This document shows positions 45,547-57,466 of a stretch of DNA of 64,000 nucleotides, piece after piece. Each line of letters starts with the position of its first letter. Position 1 is the stretch's first letter. The position numbers were made by a program, and so were the translations under genes. This stretch comes from Melitaea cinxia (Eukaryota > Arthropoda > Insecta > Lepidoptera > Nymphalidae): contig NC_059415.1 of NCBI RefSeq assembly GCF_905220565.1, positions 67,001 to 131,000 on the forward strand, in the 5' to 3' direction. Below the pieces are notes generated by a model that was given only the letters and a program-made list of their open reading frames with translations, made no database searches and was not told the origin of the DNA.

Positions 45547-46003
45547 TTTTAACCGATTTCAAAGAAGGAGGAGGTTCTCAATTTGACTGTGTTTTTGTTT
45601 TGTGTGTTATCTCATAACTTTTTACTCGGTAGACCGATTTCGATTATTCTTTTTCAATCTAAAGTTGGTGCTTGTCAATTGCTCCCATTTAAATTTTATC
45701 GAGATTTGAAGACTAATTTTTGAACATTTTTTAATATCATATCAAAAATCGACCGTTCGGGGATCGAACCTGCATCTCCGACTGACCGTGTCGGAGCTCT
45801 AGCCAATTAAGCTATGGAACGATGTACTCGATGCAGCTTTGATCCCCGCTGGAACGGTCGATTTTTGATATGATATTAAAAAATGTAGAGTAATTTTTGA
45901 GGTATCTCTAATAACGCGACAATTTTTTTCGTCTACCTACGTTGTATTATTTGTCGATGTTACTGAAGTCATTTTCTTTTTGTTTGAGAGTAAACACAAT
46001 TAT
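45547..46003 (-). repeat. repeat family A copy 9 (minus), interrupted by a fold-back element
   Basis: ACCGATTTCAAAGAAGGAGG starts the copy, and TGAGAGTAAACACAATTATA ends it. Between GATTTGAAGACTAATTTTTG and AGAGTAATTTTTGAGG lies the inserted hairpin element 45724-45886. Confidence 0.75.
45724..45886 (-). mobile_element. tRNA-derived fold-back element with perfect 35-bp terminal inverted repeats
   Basis: The ends 45724-45758 and 45852-45886 are perfect 35-bp inverted repeats (ACATTTTTTAATATCATATC outermost). Flanks AGACTAATTTTTGA (45710-45723) and AGAGTAATTTTTGA (45887-45900) are a 14-bp direct repeat with one mismatch, in line with a target duplication. Inside, the minus strand reads a tRNA-like cloverleaf: A-box-like TAGCTTAATTGGCTAGAGC, a 6-bp anticodon stem TCCGAC/GTCGGA with loop ACGGTCA, and B box GGTTCGATCCC. 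Position 33 is C instead of the universal T, so it is not a functional tRNA. Confidence 0.85.
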
Positions 46004-47925
46004 ATTATTTGAAATAGTATATTATATATTAATATAATATATTTCCATAATATTATGCATTAATGTCGCTGCTAACTAATGTAAATAGAAGAAGTACATA
46101 GCTCTTAAAATATAGTTTAAAAAAAATAAGAAGAAACAAATCACTTGAACAATTGAGCGATCATTGACCTCCGCTTGACAGTAGGTGAGCGCTCTCGTAG
46201 GTCAGAGTTCGAGAAAGAGATGAGTCACGAAGGTCACGGTGACGTGACAGTGGTAATGAAAGCTCAGCGAGCGGTGCTTGTTGTGCGACTTGCGCGGGTT
46301 AATATAGCATCGAGCTATTTATTTAGAACTGCTGACTTAACAGAGGTCCTGCCTTGAGAACTGCTTAGCGCGTGAATTTTAAATAATCATTACATTCGTA
46401 ATCTATATCTACATTATTTTTAATTTTTCATTCCATACTAACTTTATTAAGTTTTATAAAAGATTAGAAAAAAATTGTCCCGAATCGATCTAGTTGTAAT
46501 TGTGTTTGGACGTAGCAGCAAATTTAGCGTTTTGCATATTTTTATTTATTTCTATAGACTACCGAACGAAGACCGCCGTTAATCTGAGTCAGCATTCAGT
46601 ATTGCGTAGTAAAAGCTTCTAATCTGACGTTACTGATGATCGTGGTAGAAAGTGTGGTAATGAATTATACAGAACACCGTCTATAAATGCTCAGAGTACT
46701 GACCGGGAAAAAATGGAGAGCGTCTTAGTCATGAATTGTCTATAAGATGTTGTTCCTTTTTTGTTCAACCATCTATCAAGTTTTGTTCTATGAGTGAGAG
46801 TATACGTACATATGTTACACTTTTTACTGCAGTTTATCAACGAAGGCTAATGATTTGAGATGATCGCTTGAAATCGTGTTGTCTTTAAAAACAATCTCTT
46901 TATTGAAAAAAATTCTCACCGGAAGACCTATCATCAAATTTGGTATTTCATTGTCAACCCATAATGGTAAAAAGGATATTCAAGCGCTTATAAGTGAAGC
47001 AAATGATATGACTATGTACGTATACTAATTTCATATATATATGTACCATTGCATATATATCAACAAATGTTTTATTTTGTATTTGATGATAGAAAGATCT
47101 CAGAAATATAGTGTTTGAAACTCGCTAATTTACACCTAAACTAAGTTAAAGATTATGTGGCCTAAAAAACTAGAAAAGATCTTCGCAGTGTAGATCAAAA
47201 TAAGGTCACATGTCATCAGATTAGCAATCGCCACAAGAATACGAACGCGTCTTGCATCTCAATCAGAACTGGCGCTAGTGTCATTCAGAGCGCAGGTCTG
47301 TTATGTCAAGTCAAACACCATGTAACTGCGCTCGACAAGAATACAAACATCTCGTTAATTCTTAAATCATTAATCGTGCTCGTCAGAGGTCGAGCGTTGT
47401 GAAATAATGCGCGGGACCGATTTGAAATACATGTAATTAGTTACCTAAGAAATAAAGACATGGGAATACTGATATAGAGACAAAAGAATATGTCTGTTTA
47501 CTTTACCTAATTATGTCATATTATATAATTATAGAGTCTTAAATTCTATTTAACGTAAGAGGCATTTCGATAAAACACTCAAAAACCTTTATTCATTTCA
47601 GACATCACCGATATAGTAAACTCCTACAAAAAATATCATTATTTTATTTTCACTTACTTTATTCTTCGTTGTTCACCACAAGTCCATTACAAACATAACT
47701 TAAAGATAGTTACAGATTATGAAGTGCTGCGGGCGGTCTTATGTCTAATTAGCAATTTCTTCCAGACTATCCCACTTTATACACCTATTGCTTGCTTTGC
47801 AAATTACCAATAATAAAGTTGCGATATATATTATACATTAAATATATTACGTTAGTATAAATAGTCTTGAAATCTTGCAATTAGTTGACAATATTCTGAG
47901 AAAATAGATTAGAAATTTCGATTCC
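46004..47925. other. intergenic DNA
   Basis: AT-rich with no supported gene or strong repeat. Confidence 0.4.
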
Positions 47926-48255
47926 ATCATCATTACAGCCTATACAGTCCACTGCTGGACATAGGCCTCCACAAGTTTACGCCAAAAATAACGTGAACTC
48001 ATGTGTTTTGCCCATAGTCACCACGCTGGGCAGGCGGGTTGGTGACCGCAGTACTGGCTTTGTCGCACCGAAGACGCTGCTGCCCGTCTTCGGCTTGTGT
48101 ATTTCAAAGCCAGCAGGTGGATGGTTATCCCGCCATCGGTCGGCTTCTTAAGTTCCAAGGTGGTTGTAGAACCTTGTTATCCCTTAGTCGCCTCTTACGA
48201 CATCCACGGGAAGAGAGGGGGTGGCTAAATTCTTTAGTGCCGTAGCCACACAGCA
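47926..48255 (-). repeat. repeat family B, complete copy (minus)
   Basis: It is the reverse complement of the 37235-37562 copy over its whole length, with few substitutions. It ends at GCCGTAGCCACACAGCA. Confidence 0.85.
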
Positions 48256-48537
48256 TTATTAAGTGCTACAGTAGGCACCGAACAACTGAAGCGTGTAACT
48301 TTGTTATCTGAGTGATGTAAGAGGCACAGAGCTAACGACGCCGTTACGCGTCGCTCGTGAGGGTGTTACCACTGCAGGCGAGCAGTCAAGGTTCTATTTA
48401 CTCGGAATGATTTGTAACTTGTTACGGAGTCTGTCAGTAGTTGTGTCTTGAAAGGTTAAAGATGTATTTTATATCATAACAACACGTGTAGAACAACTGA
48501 TATATCTAGGATGTGTGTACACAGACAGAAAGACGTT
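48256..48537. other. intergenic DNA
   Basis: Nothing recognisable is present. Confidence 0.4.
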
Positions 48538-48539
48538 TA

Positions 48540-48800
48540 CAGTGGCATAGCGTGGTTTTTTGCCGCCCCGACCAATTCATATTTCTTTTTTTTAAATAAA
48601 ATGAAACGGTCGAATTGCAATTAAGAAGCAGGTTCTCAATTCTACTGTATTTTTATGTGTTTTACATTGTGGACGCTAATTTAATTTTTTTTGTCCATTG
48701 AAAAAATCGTAGTGATTTTGCCGCCCACATTTCGTGGGCCGCCCGGGTTCTTGGGCAGCCCTGGTTCATGGGCCCCCGGAACCCCCACGCTACGCCACTG
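48540..48800 (+). mobile_element. MITE-like element with TA duplication
   Basis: CAGTGGCATAGCGTGG at the left is inverted as CACGCTACGCCACTG at the right, flanked by TA on both sides (48538-48539 and 48801-48802). That pattern suggests a non-autonomous Tc1/mariner-type element, although TA flanks could be chance. The interior has GGGCCGCCCGGGTTCTTGGG and no coding sequence. Confidence 0.65.
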
Positions 48801-49761
48801 TATAGATAGCACACATTATTGTACGCTCTGTATTATCTTGTTGTCCGCCTTATCTTTTAAGTAATTTCGTAGTAGCAGCAATATTTTCATACACGAGAGC
48901 TGTTTTCAGTTTTCATTAGTTGAACTCTATTTTTGCTCGTTAAATACTATTTATAACACGAGGTAAATTTGTCGTCTGCAAATCTCTTCTTCTCATGACA
49001 TATTTTGCTACGGTACAGAGAAACACATTTGTATATTTTTTAAATCCGCGTAAACTGTATTATGTAAATAAAACAATTTAAATACAATAAAATGTTCAAT
49101 AATCGTTGCTATTGACATTGTATTCTGAACGTGAGAGATCATCGACCCCGCCCCGCTCGTGTCGCTCGACTGAAGCGTCGGTGAAAGTACCCGAGTACCG
49201 TCCGGCCGCCTGACGCTGTAGCTCCGGACGAAGATGTTCGGTGTAATTATCGCCAGTGCTGGAGCAGAAGAGCTGCGTGTAATTAGGTTGTACCTCTATT
49301 CTACATTTTCAACTCATACGTCGTGAAATATACTCATAAGTCACGTTACTATATTGTTCCTATATTCAGAAAACCAGTCGTTTTCCTAACGTAGCTTTAA
49401 AATTTCGAACTGCTATATTCTAAAGCGAACGGTTCGTGATCATAACGAATCGTTTTTTGTATATAGGAACCGGCAATACTCTGCTCTTCCACAGCCATAA
49501 CTATTGTATCTCACACAATCAAAGCCATCTTAAGCTCTTCAGCGTTCTCTGAGCCACAGATCTGGAAACACTGAAAAGTGGAGTGAAATCGTAAAGATGA
49601 AACAGCATTTATCGTTTTAACGTGTGATTAATACGTCAAGGTTATATAAATATAATCATGATAAGTAATTGAATATCTCACTTATTTCGTAAATGTAACA
49701 AAGTAGACTCAATGAAGACGAAACAAACTGTTGAGTACACTTAAGCTGTTTAAGAGACTCA
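48801..49761. other. intergenic DNA
   Basis: GC-richer at 49140-49270, otherwise AT-rich. No gene is supported. Confidence 0.4.
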
Positions 49762-50042
49762 TCATTCATCATCATAATTTCAAAAATGGCCTGAACTCGT
49801 GTGTGTTAGTACCACGCTGGGCAGGCGGGTTGGTGACCGCAGGGCTGGTTTTAACGCACCGAAGACGCTGCTGTCCGTCTTTGGTCGGTTTATTTCAAAG
49901 CCACCAGTTGGATGGTCATCCCGCCATCGGTCGGCTTTTTAAATTCTAAGGTGGTAGTGGAACTGTGTTATCCCTTAGGCCCGCTTACGACACCTACGGG
50001 AAGAGAGGGGGTGGCTATATTCTTTAATGCCGTAGCCACGGA
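49762..50042 (-). repeat. repeat family B, diverged copy (minus)
   Basis: It keeps the order of the 47926 copy (GGGCAGGCGGGTTGGTGACC, ATCCCGCCATCGGTCGGCTT, GGGAAGAGAGGGGGTGGCTA) with more substitutions and small deletions. Confidence 0.8.
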
Positions 50043-50124
50043 CTACGAAAATAAAAATACGTTCATTGCAGCATGTATAAATGTTACTATAGACATTACT
50101 GGAAACGTGTAAAGTTCTAGTTAA

Positions 50125-50345
50125 TAATTGAAGTAAAACTTCTTTATACACGCTTGATTTGGGGAGTAAACTTGTGAATGCGTGACGAGAGCGTTATGAA
50201 AAGTGTGATCGGGTGAGGCGAACGGAAGTTGAGAGGGAGATATAAGTTATTGAAGATAGAAAGAGAGCTAGTCACGTTTTGTATATTACTGTAAGGGTAA
50301 CTACGAAGTTTTACATGAGTCGTGTGGTCTAATATACGCTCGTTT
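50125..50345 (-). repeat. MITE-like element G copy 2 (minus)
   Basis: TTGAAGTAAAACTTC at about 50130 and GAAGTTTTACATGAGTCGTG at about 50308 are the inverted ends. The interior (AGAGCGTTATGAAAAGTGTG, ATCGGGTGAGGCGAACGGAAG) is the reverse complement of copy 1 at 36780. Confidence 0.7.
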
Positions 50346-50756
50346 GTACTCGTAGTATCAAGTCACTTTTATAATCTGCAAATTTAATCTGCAATTATTT
50401 GAGGCAAAAACTTAAAAATATCACTTAAAAGATGAATAACTATTACTCTGGTGAACTAGAAGGTTACTTCCTATGAAAAAAAAACTTTTTAGAATATATC
50501 GGATCGTTTTTTCATAAAATAAGTATATTCTAACACACATTCGCTACAATACAAATTTATTCGCGACCTGTTTGTTGTCATACTTGAAACCAAACGCACC
50601 ATAGTTCTCCTCATTCGCTCGCTGACCAGCTCACGTGTTCGGTTCTAGTTCTGCACAAATTCATTCGAGGCCGTCTGCAGTATGTGACAGAAACCAACAT
50701 CGTGCGTACGTAAAGTTTTTAAGCTTTCAAGGTCACTATGAACATTTTTAACTACA

Positions 50757-51155
50757 TACTTCAAAAACCGATTTAAATAATTCTTTTATTGTTGGAAAGG
50801 CGATATCCCAAATGCGGTACCATGATAAAGAAACCAGGATCTGATAATGGGATCCCAGAGAAATCGAGGGAAACCCTCAAAAATCGTAGTGACAACTAGT
50901 GCGTTTGTTACTTTTTTCGTCTACCTACGTTGTATTACTTGTAATTGAAGTCAGTTTTTTTTTCGTTTTCGAGCAAACGCAATTATTCTTAATGCGTGTT
51001 ACCTCATAACTTTTTACTGGGTAAAGCGATTTCCATTATTCTTTTTTTAATCGAAACGTATTGTTGTCGTGTGCTTTTTTTTTGTCCACCTACGTTTTAT
51101 TACTGGTCTATACAATTGAAATTATAATTTTTCATTTGCGAGCAAACACAATTCT
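50757..51155 (-). repeat. repeat family A copy 10 (minus), rearranged
   Basis: It contains CCAGGATCTGATAATGGGAT, CTACCTACGTTGTATTACTT and two successive family ends (GAGCAAACGCAATTATTC at about 50970 and GCGAGCAAACACAATTC at about 51140). It is a duplicated or nested copy. Confidence 0.7.
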
Positions 51156-53144
51156 TGAGTCAACGAGATTGTCGTTTTGAAACTTCCGATATGTTCGACA
51201 TTAGGGACGCATGCGCGACACAGACGCCATGCCAAATATCGGCAGTATAAGTACATTCTCAATCGCGGTAAATGCGAATGCAATCAAAACTGTTCACAGT
51301 GAATTAAGTATTAAAGTTTTGCTGTTATAAAACTGTGAACTAAATACGAACTAAAAACCAGACCGGTTGTAGAAGTAGAAAGGTGTTTCGACGACTATAA
51401 TTATGTGCCTCGACTAATTGTTTACCATTTTATCAAATTCAATCACTACGATACATCAGGCATTACGTGTATAGTAGTACACTTAGTACATTTGTTCAAT
51501 AGTCTTGCGATTACAGAGCACGGGTATGCAAATGATGTCAGGGGATAGCGAGATTAGCGAATGTTATGACAACCTCTGGATAATCAATTCTATTATTTTT
51601 CCGAATGAAAAATCGTTTTTTTTTTTGTTTTACTCTTATTATAATTGAACTAAATTGTTAAAGTTTTAATGACACGTATTAACAAGGCTTTAAAACTTCG
51701 CATAACGTCGTTAGAAATTGTAAATAGCTGTGACAGTCACAGGTTCGGGTCGGTCTATGTTAATATGTTTACTGTTTCTTGACTGCTCTGCTGTGAGTAG
51801 CGGCGCGTTATGGAAGAGATTGTATTATATATTAGAGATATGAGATTTTAGATCATTTAACTTATAAATATTGATATTGATTACATTAACGAGTAGAGAA
51901 ACACTCACTGAATTTTCATAAATCGACGAAGAGAAAATATTTTGTTAAATATTAATAAGAAAATAAAAATGTTTGAAATGAGCTTTGTCTGGAATATATC
52001 GAAACGTGTACGTATAAACACACTCACACACAGACACACACACAAAAGCTCTGCTTGCGTTCACTTTCTACAGAATATTATAATAATGATATGAAATAGC
52101 GAACGACCACACCGTTTATATCATTACATGTACATTATGTCGTTACACTCGCCGGGGCTTTGAACTAGTTGCTGTATTAGAAGTCATATTGTTTCTACTT
52201 TTCATTCGATTTTCATACAGTGGCAAATTTTACTTAAAGATTTTTTACTTATGTATACGGTAACTATTTTAAATAACATATGTAGAAACCTCGTTCTAAT
52301 TGCTGATTAAAACAACTCGAAGAAATATTTCCAGTCTTATGTCAGTGTACGAGTCCGCTATTGAAGCAATTCAAGAAAGGAAAATTGATTGAGTTACAAT
52401 TTGACTCATTCACCGTAAAAATAGTGTAAAATTGAACTCGGTCATATGATATAACTCGTGTCACACGTAATAGAGCTATCAGCTGCGATCGCCGGCTCAC
52501 CTCGCGCCCACGTGTCACCGGAGACCTTTCAAACGTAAGGTTGCGGACTCAATCCGCAGGAGCCGAACAATAAGTCATTATGTACAGAATATACACCCGC
52601 GGTTGTGTTGCGACATCCAAATAAACACCATGTGGTATATACAAGGAGAATCATATACTTAATCGCCACACAAAACTGCCGCATCAATCATTCGATTATA
52701 AATATAAACAGGTATTATTTCGATCCTGTGGGCCGGTTACAACGATTGTGTATACAGTTTTTCTAGCACATAAGTTACATTAGATTCATTAGAATCTTTT
52801 TGTTCTCAATTAATAAATTACAACTTTAGGATTCATATTTAAAAATAGAAATGTCTCATAAATGTAGTGGAATTCGATGGTAAATAAGAATGATACGTGT
52901 ATATCAAAAACGCAGAAAAGGGATATCTATAAACGGTGAAGATGTCGATAGTGAGGTAAGCATCTTATTACTCAAGATCAACTCATACAGCTAAGAGTTC
53001 CCTTGATGCGTTCATGTCAACTAGTGTCCGATGTCCATATTCAAAATGTATTGCCCCTTTAAATTCTAATTATATTAATATATATATTAAATAAATTTAT
53101 CCCTTTGCTCAGGAACTGTTAAATTTCGAACATGTTTACAATTT
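51156..53144. other. intergenic DNA with CA microsatellite
   Basis: A (CA)n-type stretch lies at 52017-52046, and a GCATGCGC motif lies near 51210. No gene is supported. Confidence 0.4.
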
Positions 53145-53392
53145 GATTAGCCCGTTGGCGCACTTTGTAGTGATCCTGCTTCTGCTCCGAGAGTTTTGGG
53201 TTCGATTCCCACCCCGAGTCTGGGTGTAATATAAATATTTGTTTGTGTATTTATATATGTATTATTTATATCTATATTTATCGAAAAAAATATATATGTA
53301 GCTATACCAGTCGGCTGTTACATATAACACAAGCATTAAGTTGCTTACTTTAGGAACGTCTACGACAGTGTGTGTATTGTGTAGAAAAAAAA
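53145..53392 (+). mobile_element. tRNA-derived SINE, family E
   Basis: The head ATTAGCCCGTTGGCGCACTT and GGGTTCGATTCCCACCCC carry A- and B-box sequences. The body ends CTATACCAGTCGGCTG, TTAAGTTGCTTACTTTAGGA and GTGTGTATTGTGTAG. I recognise this as a widespread lepidopteran SINE type. The same structure appears in reverse at 54668 and 61465. Confidence 0.8.
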
Positions 53393-54667
53393 TCACGCCC
53401 GGTTTCAATACTATAATATACATCTCTGAATTTGTTTTTGTGTCAAAAACTTATCTTTTGTAGGCAAAAACATAGGTTTGTAAACGGCCAGCGTAAACTA
53501 TAACGTACATTCTTCATAGAGCATTACACATTGCTCATATTTCTGAGTCGCGTTATAAACTGGGAAAATGATAAGCAGCTAATTACACTAATGTAATTAG
53601 CATCAGCGACGCACATTTAAAACTAAAACATTACTTAAAATAGTCAAACCATGAGCTGGAACGTCCGCACCGGATGACAGACGCGGGTGAGTAATATTGA
53701 AATTAGGGATCTTGTTTCTAGGTCTCCGAATCAGAAGACCAAATGCCTTGCCTTTTACGTACATGAAATAAAACCTAATTGATTGAAACTGGTTATAAAT
53801 TGTTGACAAACTGCATTTAAAGTGAAACGTTTATTTAGACTGCAAGTAGTAAAGTGGGTTTCTAGGCCTGCGCGGGTATAAGCGCTAGATCGAAAACTAC
53901 ATAATTTACTATATAAAAATTATTGCTAACCATAATTATCGCAATTATAGAGAAAATATCTTTATTGTGCTGTTCTTCATTTAAAAATCATTTTATTGAT
54001 AGAATATTTTAATAAGTTGCCGTCAAACGAGAAAAATAAATATTTAAACTGTATATAAATAATATATATGGCATTTAGTGTTGAAATAATTTATGATAGG
54101 CATTGATAAGGTTGTAGTTTCTTACTTAAATAAGATGAAATGTATCTTCAGAACTTTGTCTTGTATTTTAGTTGTAATACTGGAGTGAGTAGTATATTGT
54201 GAAACAATGAATGTATGACTAACCTCATTAGAATCTAGTCTCTATCCATCTAGAATCTTAATATCACTAACCTTCATTTCGAACCGCGATACTAATTATC
54301 CGAGTAGGTGCGCACTGCACCTCTCTAAAGCTCGCTCCTTATAAGTCCACGTAATTAAAATATAAAAACTTAAGACGCGAGTAATTTGTTTACGCCTGAC
54401 ATTCCTTTAAGGAAGTTGCTGAAGGTCGGCTTGTACGAAATGTAGGCGACGTTAGAATAATTGTGTAACTTACGAGTACAGCCAGTAACTCAGCGCGCGC
54501 GTACCCCGCACTGCCCACGTAATACTCGCACATCGCTAAGGAAACCGTACCGTTTACTGTGTAGTAGTTGTAATAATATTACTATTCATAGGTAATTATG
54601 AACTAATTTCATAATTTTTAAATAATATTGTCATTTGTATTGGTTATTAAAGTTTAAATAGTATTTA
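53393..54667. other. intergenic DNA
   Basis: No gene or clear repeat is visible. Confidence 0.4.
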
Positions 54668-54901
54668 AATAAATATCTACACAATACACACGGTCGTCCG
54701 TTCCTAAAGTAAGCAACTTAATACTTGTGTTATAGGTAACAGCCGACTGGTATAGCTACATTTTTTTTTCAATAAACATACTTATAAATAATAAATATAT
54801 AAATAAATATTCATATTACACCCAAACTCGGGGTGGGAATCGAACCCACAACCCTCGGAGCAGAATGCAGGATCACTACAAACTGCGCCAACGGGCTAGT
54901 C
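54668..54901 (-). mobile_element. tRNA-derived SINE, family E (minus)
   Basis: In the minus reading it has GCCCGTTGGCGCAGTTTGTA, GGTTCGATTCCCACCCCGAG and the family body, ending near AATATTTATTT. It is less diverged from 61465 than from 24866. Confidence 0.8.
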
Positions 54902-56194
54902 ACGTTATTTAACCGTTTACACCAACGATTGGTTATGTCAATTGAACTGTGCGAAATCTATTTCAGGAATTCAATTATGATATTTTTTTACGAAACTGCA
55001 AGTGTAAAATTATGTTTTTAGAAAAACTAAAAATAAAACCCACCTTTATTTGGTTGAAGCTTATTCTATATACTTATAACGAGACACTGTGGAACAATAA
55101 ATTGAAACTTTACTGTAATTTAAGCTGAAATACGCTCGAAAATCGGAATACACAAACAATGCGCGAGGCGCGTTGATGTCTTTAGCTCCGCGTCGCGTGT
55201 AATTCTAAACAAGCGGAGTTTTACATTTATATTCAACTATTATGGTTAAATATAATATCATGATAATATTCATCATCTTATTGTTGCTTATTAACATATT
55301 TATTATCATTAGCTTAAAGGACATCATCTAGTTTAAAGTACATCCTGAAATAAAGCGCTACCATAATTAAATGTCAATTATATGTCATTGTAAGCACGAT
55401 TTATTTATTTAAATCGGTCTATGCATCTGTGTGTGCAAATATGAGTCGTAGTAAAAAGACGATTTATTGATTGACACTTGTGTGTGTTTGTGTGAGTGTA
55501 TGCTCTTATCTGATAGATAAAGTATCAATATTGCTAAACTCTACATTAAATATTTTAATGCATATGCCATATAATAAATAGGCCAATTGACATTTACTAT
55601 TTTATTATATAAGACGTATACAAGTGGGCGGGTCATCGTCGTGTATAATCATGAGCAGGATGTCGTTAATAACACCATTCACAAATAATAATTGGTACTA
55701 AAAATTTTCAAGGACCACGAATATCAAAAGTCGTTAGTTTCAAAACATTTTCCTTGCTGTAGCGGTTTCAAATTTGAGTTTCATGCTGCAACAGCAACTG
55801 ATGTGGTTAGCTAATAACTGTAGTGGCTGAAGTAATGTAAAACTATCACCGAAAGAGTGACATGTTTGTGTCGATGTAACCTTTTCCGGATTACATAAAA
55901 CATAAACAATAATATTTTCAAGTCCGCAGCGGTCGTCGGTTCGATCTCCGGACACAGCGAGAGTGTTACGCAAGCGCCGCCCAATGAAGGGAGCGCGAGG
56001 AAAGTCCGGCCGGTTTTCGGCGAAAGTTTGACGAAAAAAACGAAATAAATTCCGTAACACCGGACGACAATTGTCGTTTGACTGTAACTTAGTCGTAGCC
56101 TCGTAGTGGTACGAACACTTTATGATATATGTTAATGAAACCGAAATAATTAAGCATCTGTAATAGTAACAAATAAATAAAGCTATTTAAAAAG
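54902..56194. other. intergenic DNA
   Basis: AT-rich, with a GC-richer patch at 55920-56030. No gene is supported. Confidence 0.4.
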
Positions 56195-56372
56195 TAATCA
56201 AAATCAAAATTTATTCTATTCAAGTAGGCTTCAGAAGTACTTTTGACTCGTCATTTTAAAAATTAAAATTATATTTGTCTTATATAATTAATTGTAGTTA
56301 AAAGTAAAGCTACCGCCGGTTCAGAATGAAGATTCTGCAGAGAAGAATCGGCAAGAAACTCCGCAGTTACTG
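56195..56372. repeat. LINE 3'-end fragment
   Basis: AAAATTTATTCTATTCAAGT, GCTACCGCCGGTTCAGAATG and GAAGAATCGGCAAGAAACTC are landmarks of a common lepidopteran element end, also seen at 40877. It abuts the reverse transcriptase fragment that follows. Confidence 0.55.
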
Positions 56373-57188
56373 ATGATAGCTCGAGTGGCTAGTTTAATTC
56401 TAATTTTCTGCAGATGGTGCCACGATGCAGGATTGGTTCTAAATGCGCAAAAAACAAAATTAGTCCACATTAGCTCACCTCATAAAAGAGACATTCTTCA
56501 AAAAAAATTAATATCCCGTTGTCACTCCTGCCTTCATAACCATCAATTATCTATGACTTGTCCGAATGATTGCCAACCCATTGAGGTCGTAGACAACCAC
56601 ACATATCTTGGTCTTGTAATAGATCGCAACTTAAACTGGCAACCACATATTAATCGTATATGTGAAAAATTAAGAGCATTTTTAGCCAACATCGTAATAA
56701 TAAAAAACCGTATTTCTTTCCATACACGCTTGCTTATTTATAATGCCTTTATAACCTCTGTCTTGTCCTACGGGCTCAGTAGTTATGGACGTACGTATCG
56801 CACTTATCTAAATAGTATCCATCGATTGCAAATAAGAATAATTAAAAACATTGTACCGCCTAAAATTAAAATGGACTGCGCTAATAATGATAATCTATTA
56901 TTCAAAATCTGTAAAACACTTCCCGTTCACGACCTTGTAAATTACAATTTACTTAAAGAACAATTCTTCAATTTGGATATTCAAGAGTTAAAGGAACACA
57001 AAATTGCCACACGTCAAGTCACAAACAAAAAATTAAATATACCTAAAATCAAAAATATATACGGCAAACGCACCAGCGCCTATCTCATTCCGGTTTTAGT
57101 CAACGATCTTGATCTAGAATTAAGAAATAATATAACTCCAACAAATATAAAATACATACTTAAGATGCATTTCTTGAAAAAGCTATAA
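56373..57188 (+). pseudogene. C-terminal part of a jockey-type non-LTR reverse transcriptase
   Basis: The 271-codon frame starts with an ATG, but it is a 5'-truncated retrotransposon ORF2. GLVLNAQKTKLVHIS at residues 20-34 and YLGLVIDRNLNWQPHI at 78-93 are the conserved motifs that follow the RT catalytic centre in jockey/CR1-like elements. The thumb region follows (IYNAFITSVLSYGLSSYG, 122-139). The catalytic Asp-Asp motif, fingers and endonuclease are absent. A 3' UTR and a 32-base poly(A) (57433-57464) follow. No frameshift is seen, so the insertion is fairly young. Confidence 0.82.
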
Positions 57189-57430
57189 CAGCCTGTATCA
57201 ATATGATCTTTGTATATTTAACATGTTTGTATATGTAAATTTTTTTTTTGTATTTACTGAGTCGGATTTCTTTTAATACTACCGTCATAATTATGTTGTT
57301 TTGTTTTGATTAAGAACTGTATTGTGATTTTTGTGTTGCGAATGATTGTTGAACGACATATTCCTATGTAAACCTAATTGGTTTTTTTGTGAATGTGTAA
57401 ATTGTACTTTTGTTACATGTTTGTATGGTA

Positions 57431-57464
<34 letters not shown>
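57189..57464 (+). mobile_element. 3' UTR and poly(A) tail of the jockey-type element
   Basis: An AT-rich non-coding tail after the ORF2 stop ends in GGTAAT plus a run of 32 A's at 57433-57464. It marks the 3' end of the truncated element that begins near 56373. Confidence 0.75.

Positions 57465-57466
<2 letters not shown>

Noticed and set aside
45752..45833. Functional tRNA-Thr gene
   Set aside because: The anticodon loop would give GGT, but the base before it is C instead of T, the acceptor stem is only ~5 bp, and the sequence lies within a fold-back mobile element.
49731..50112. 72- and 66-residue frames
   Set aside because: They are translations of a diverged family B repeat.
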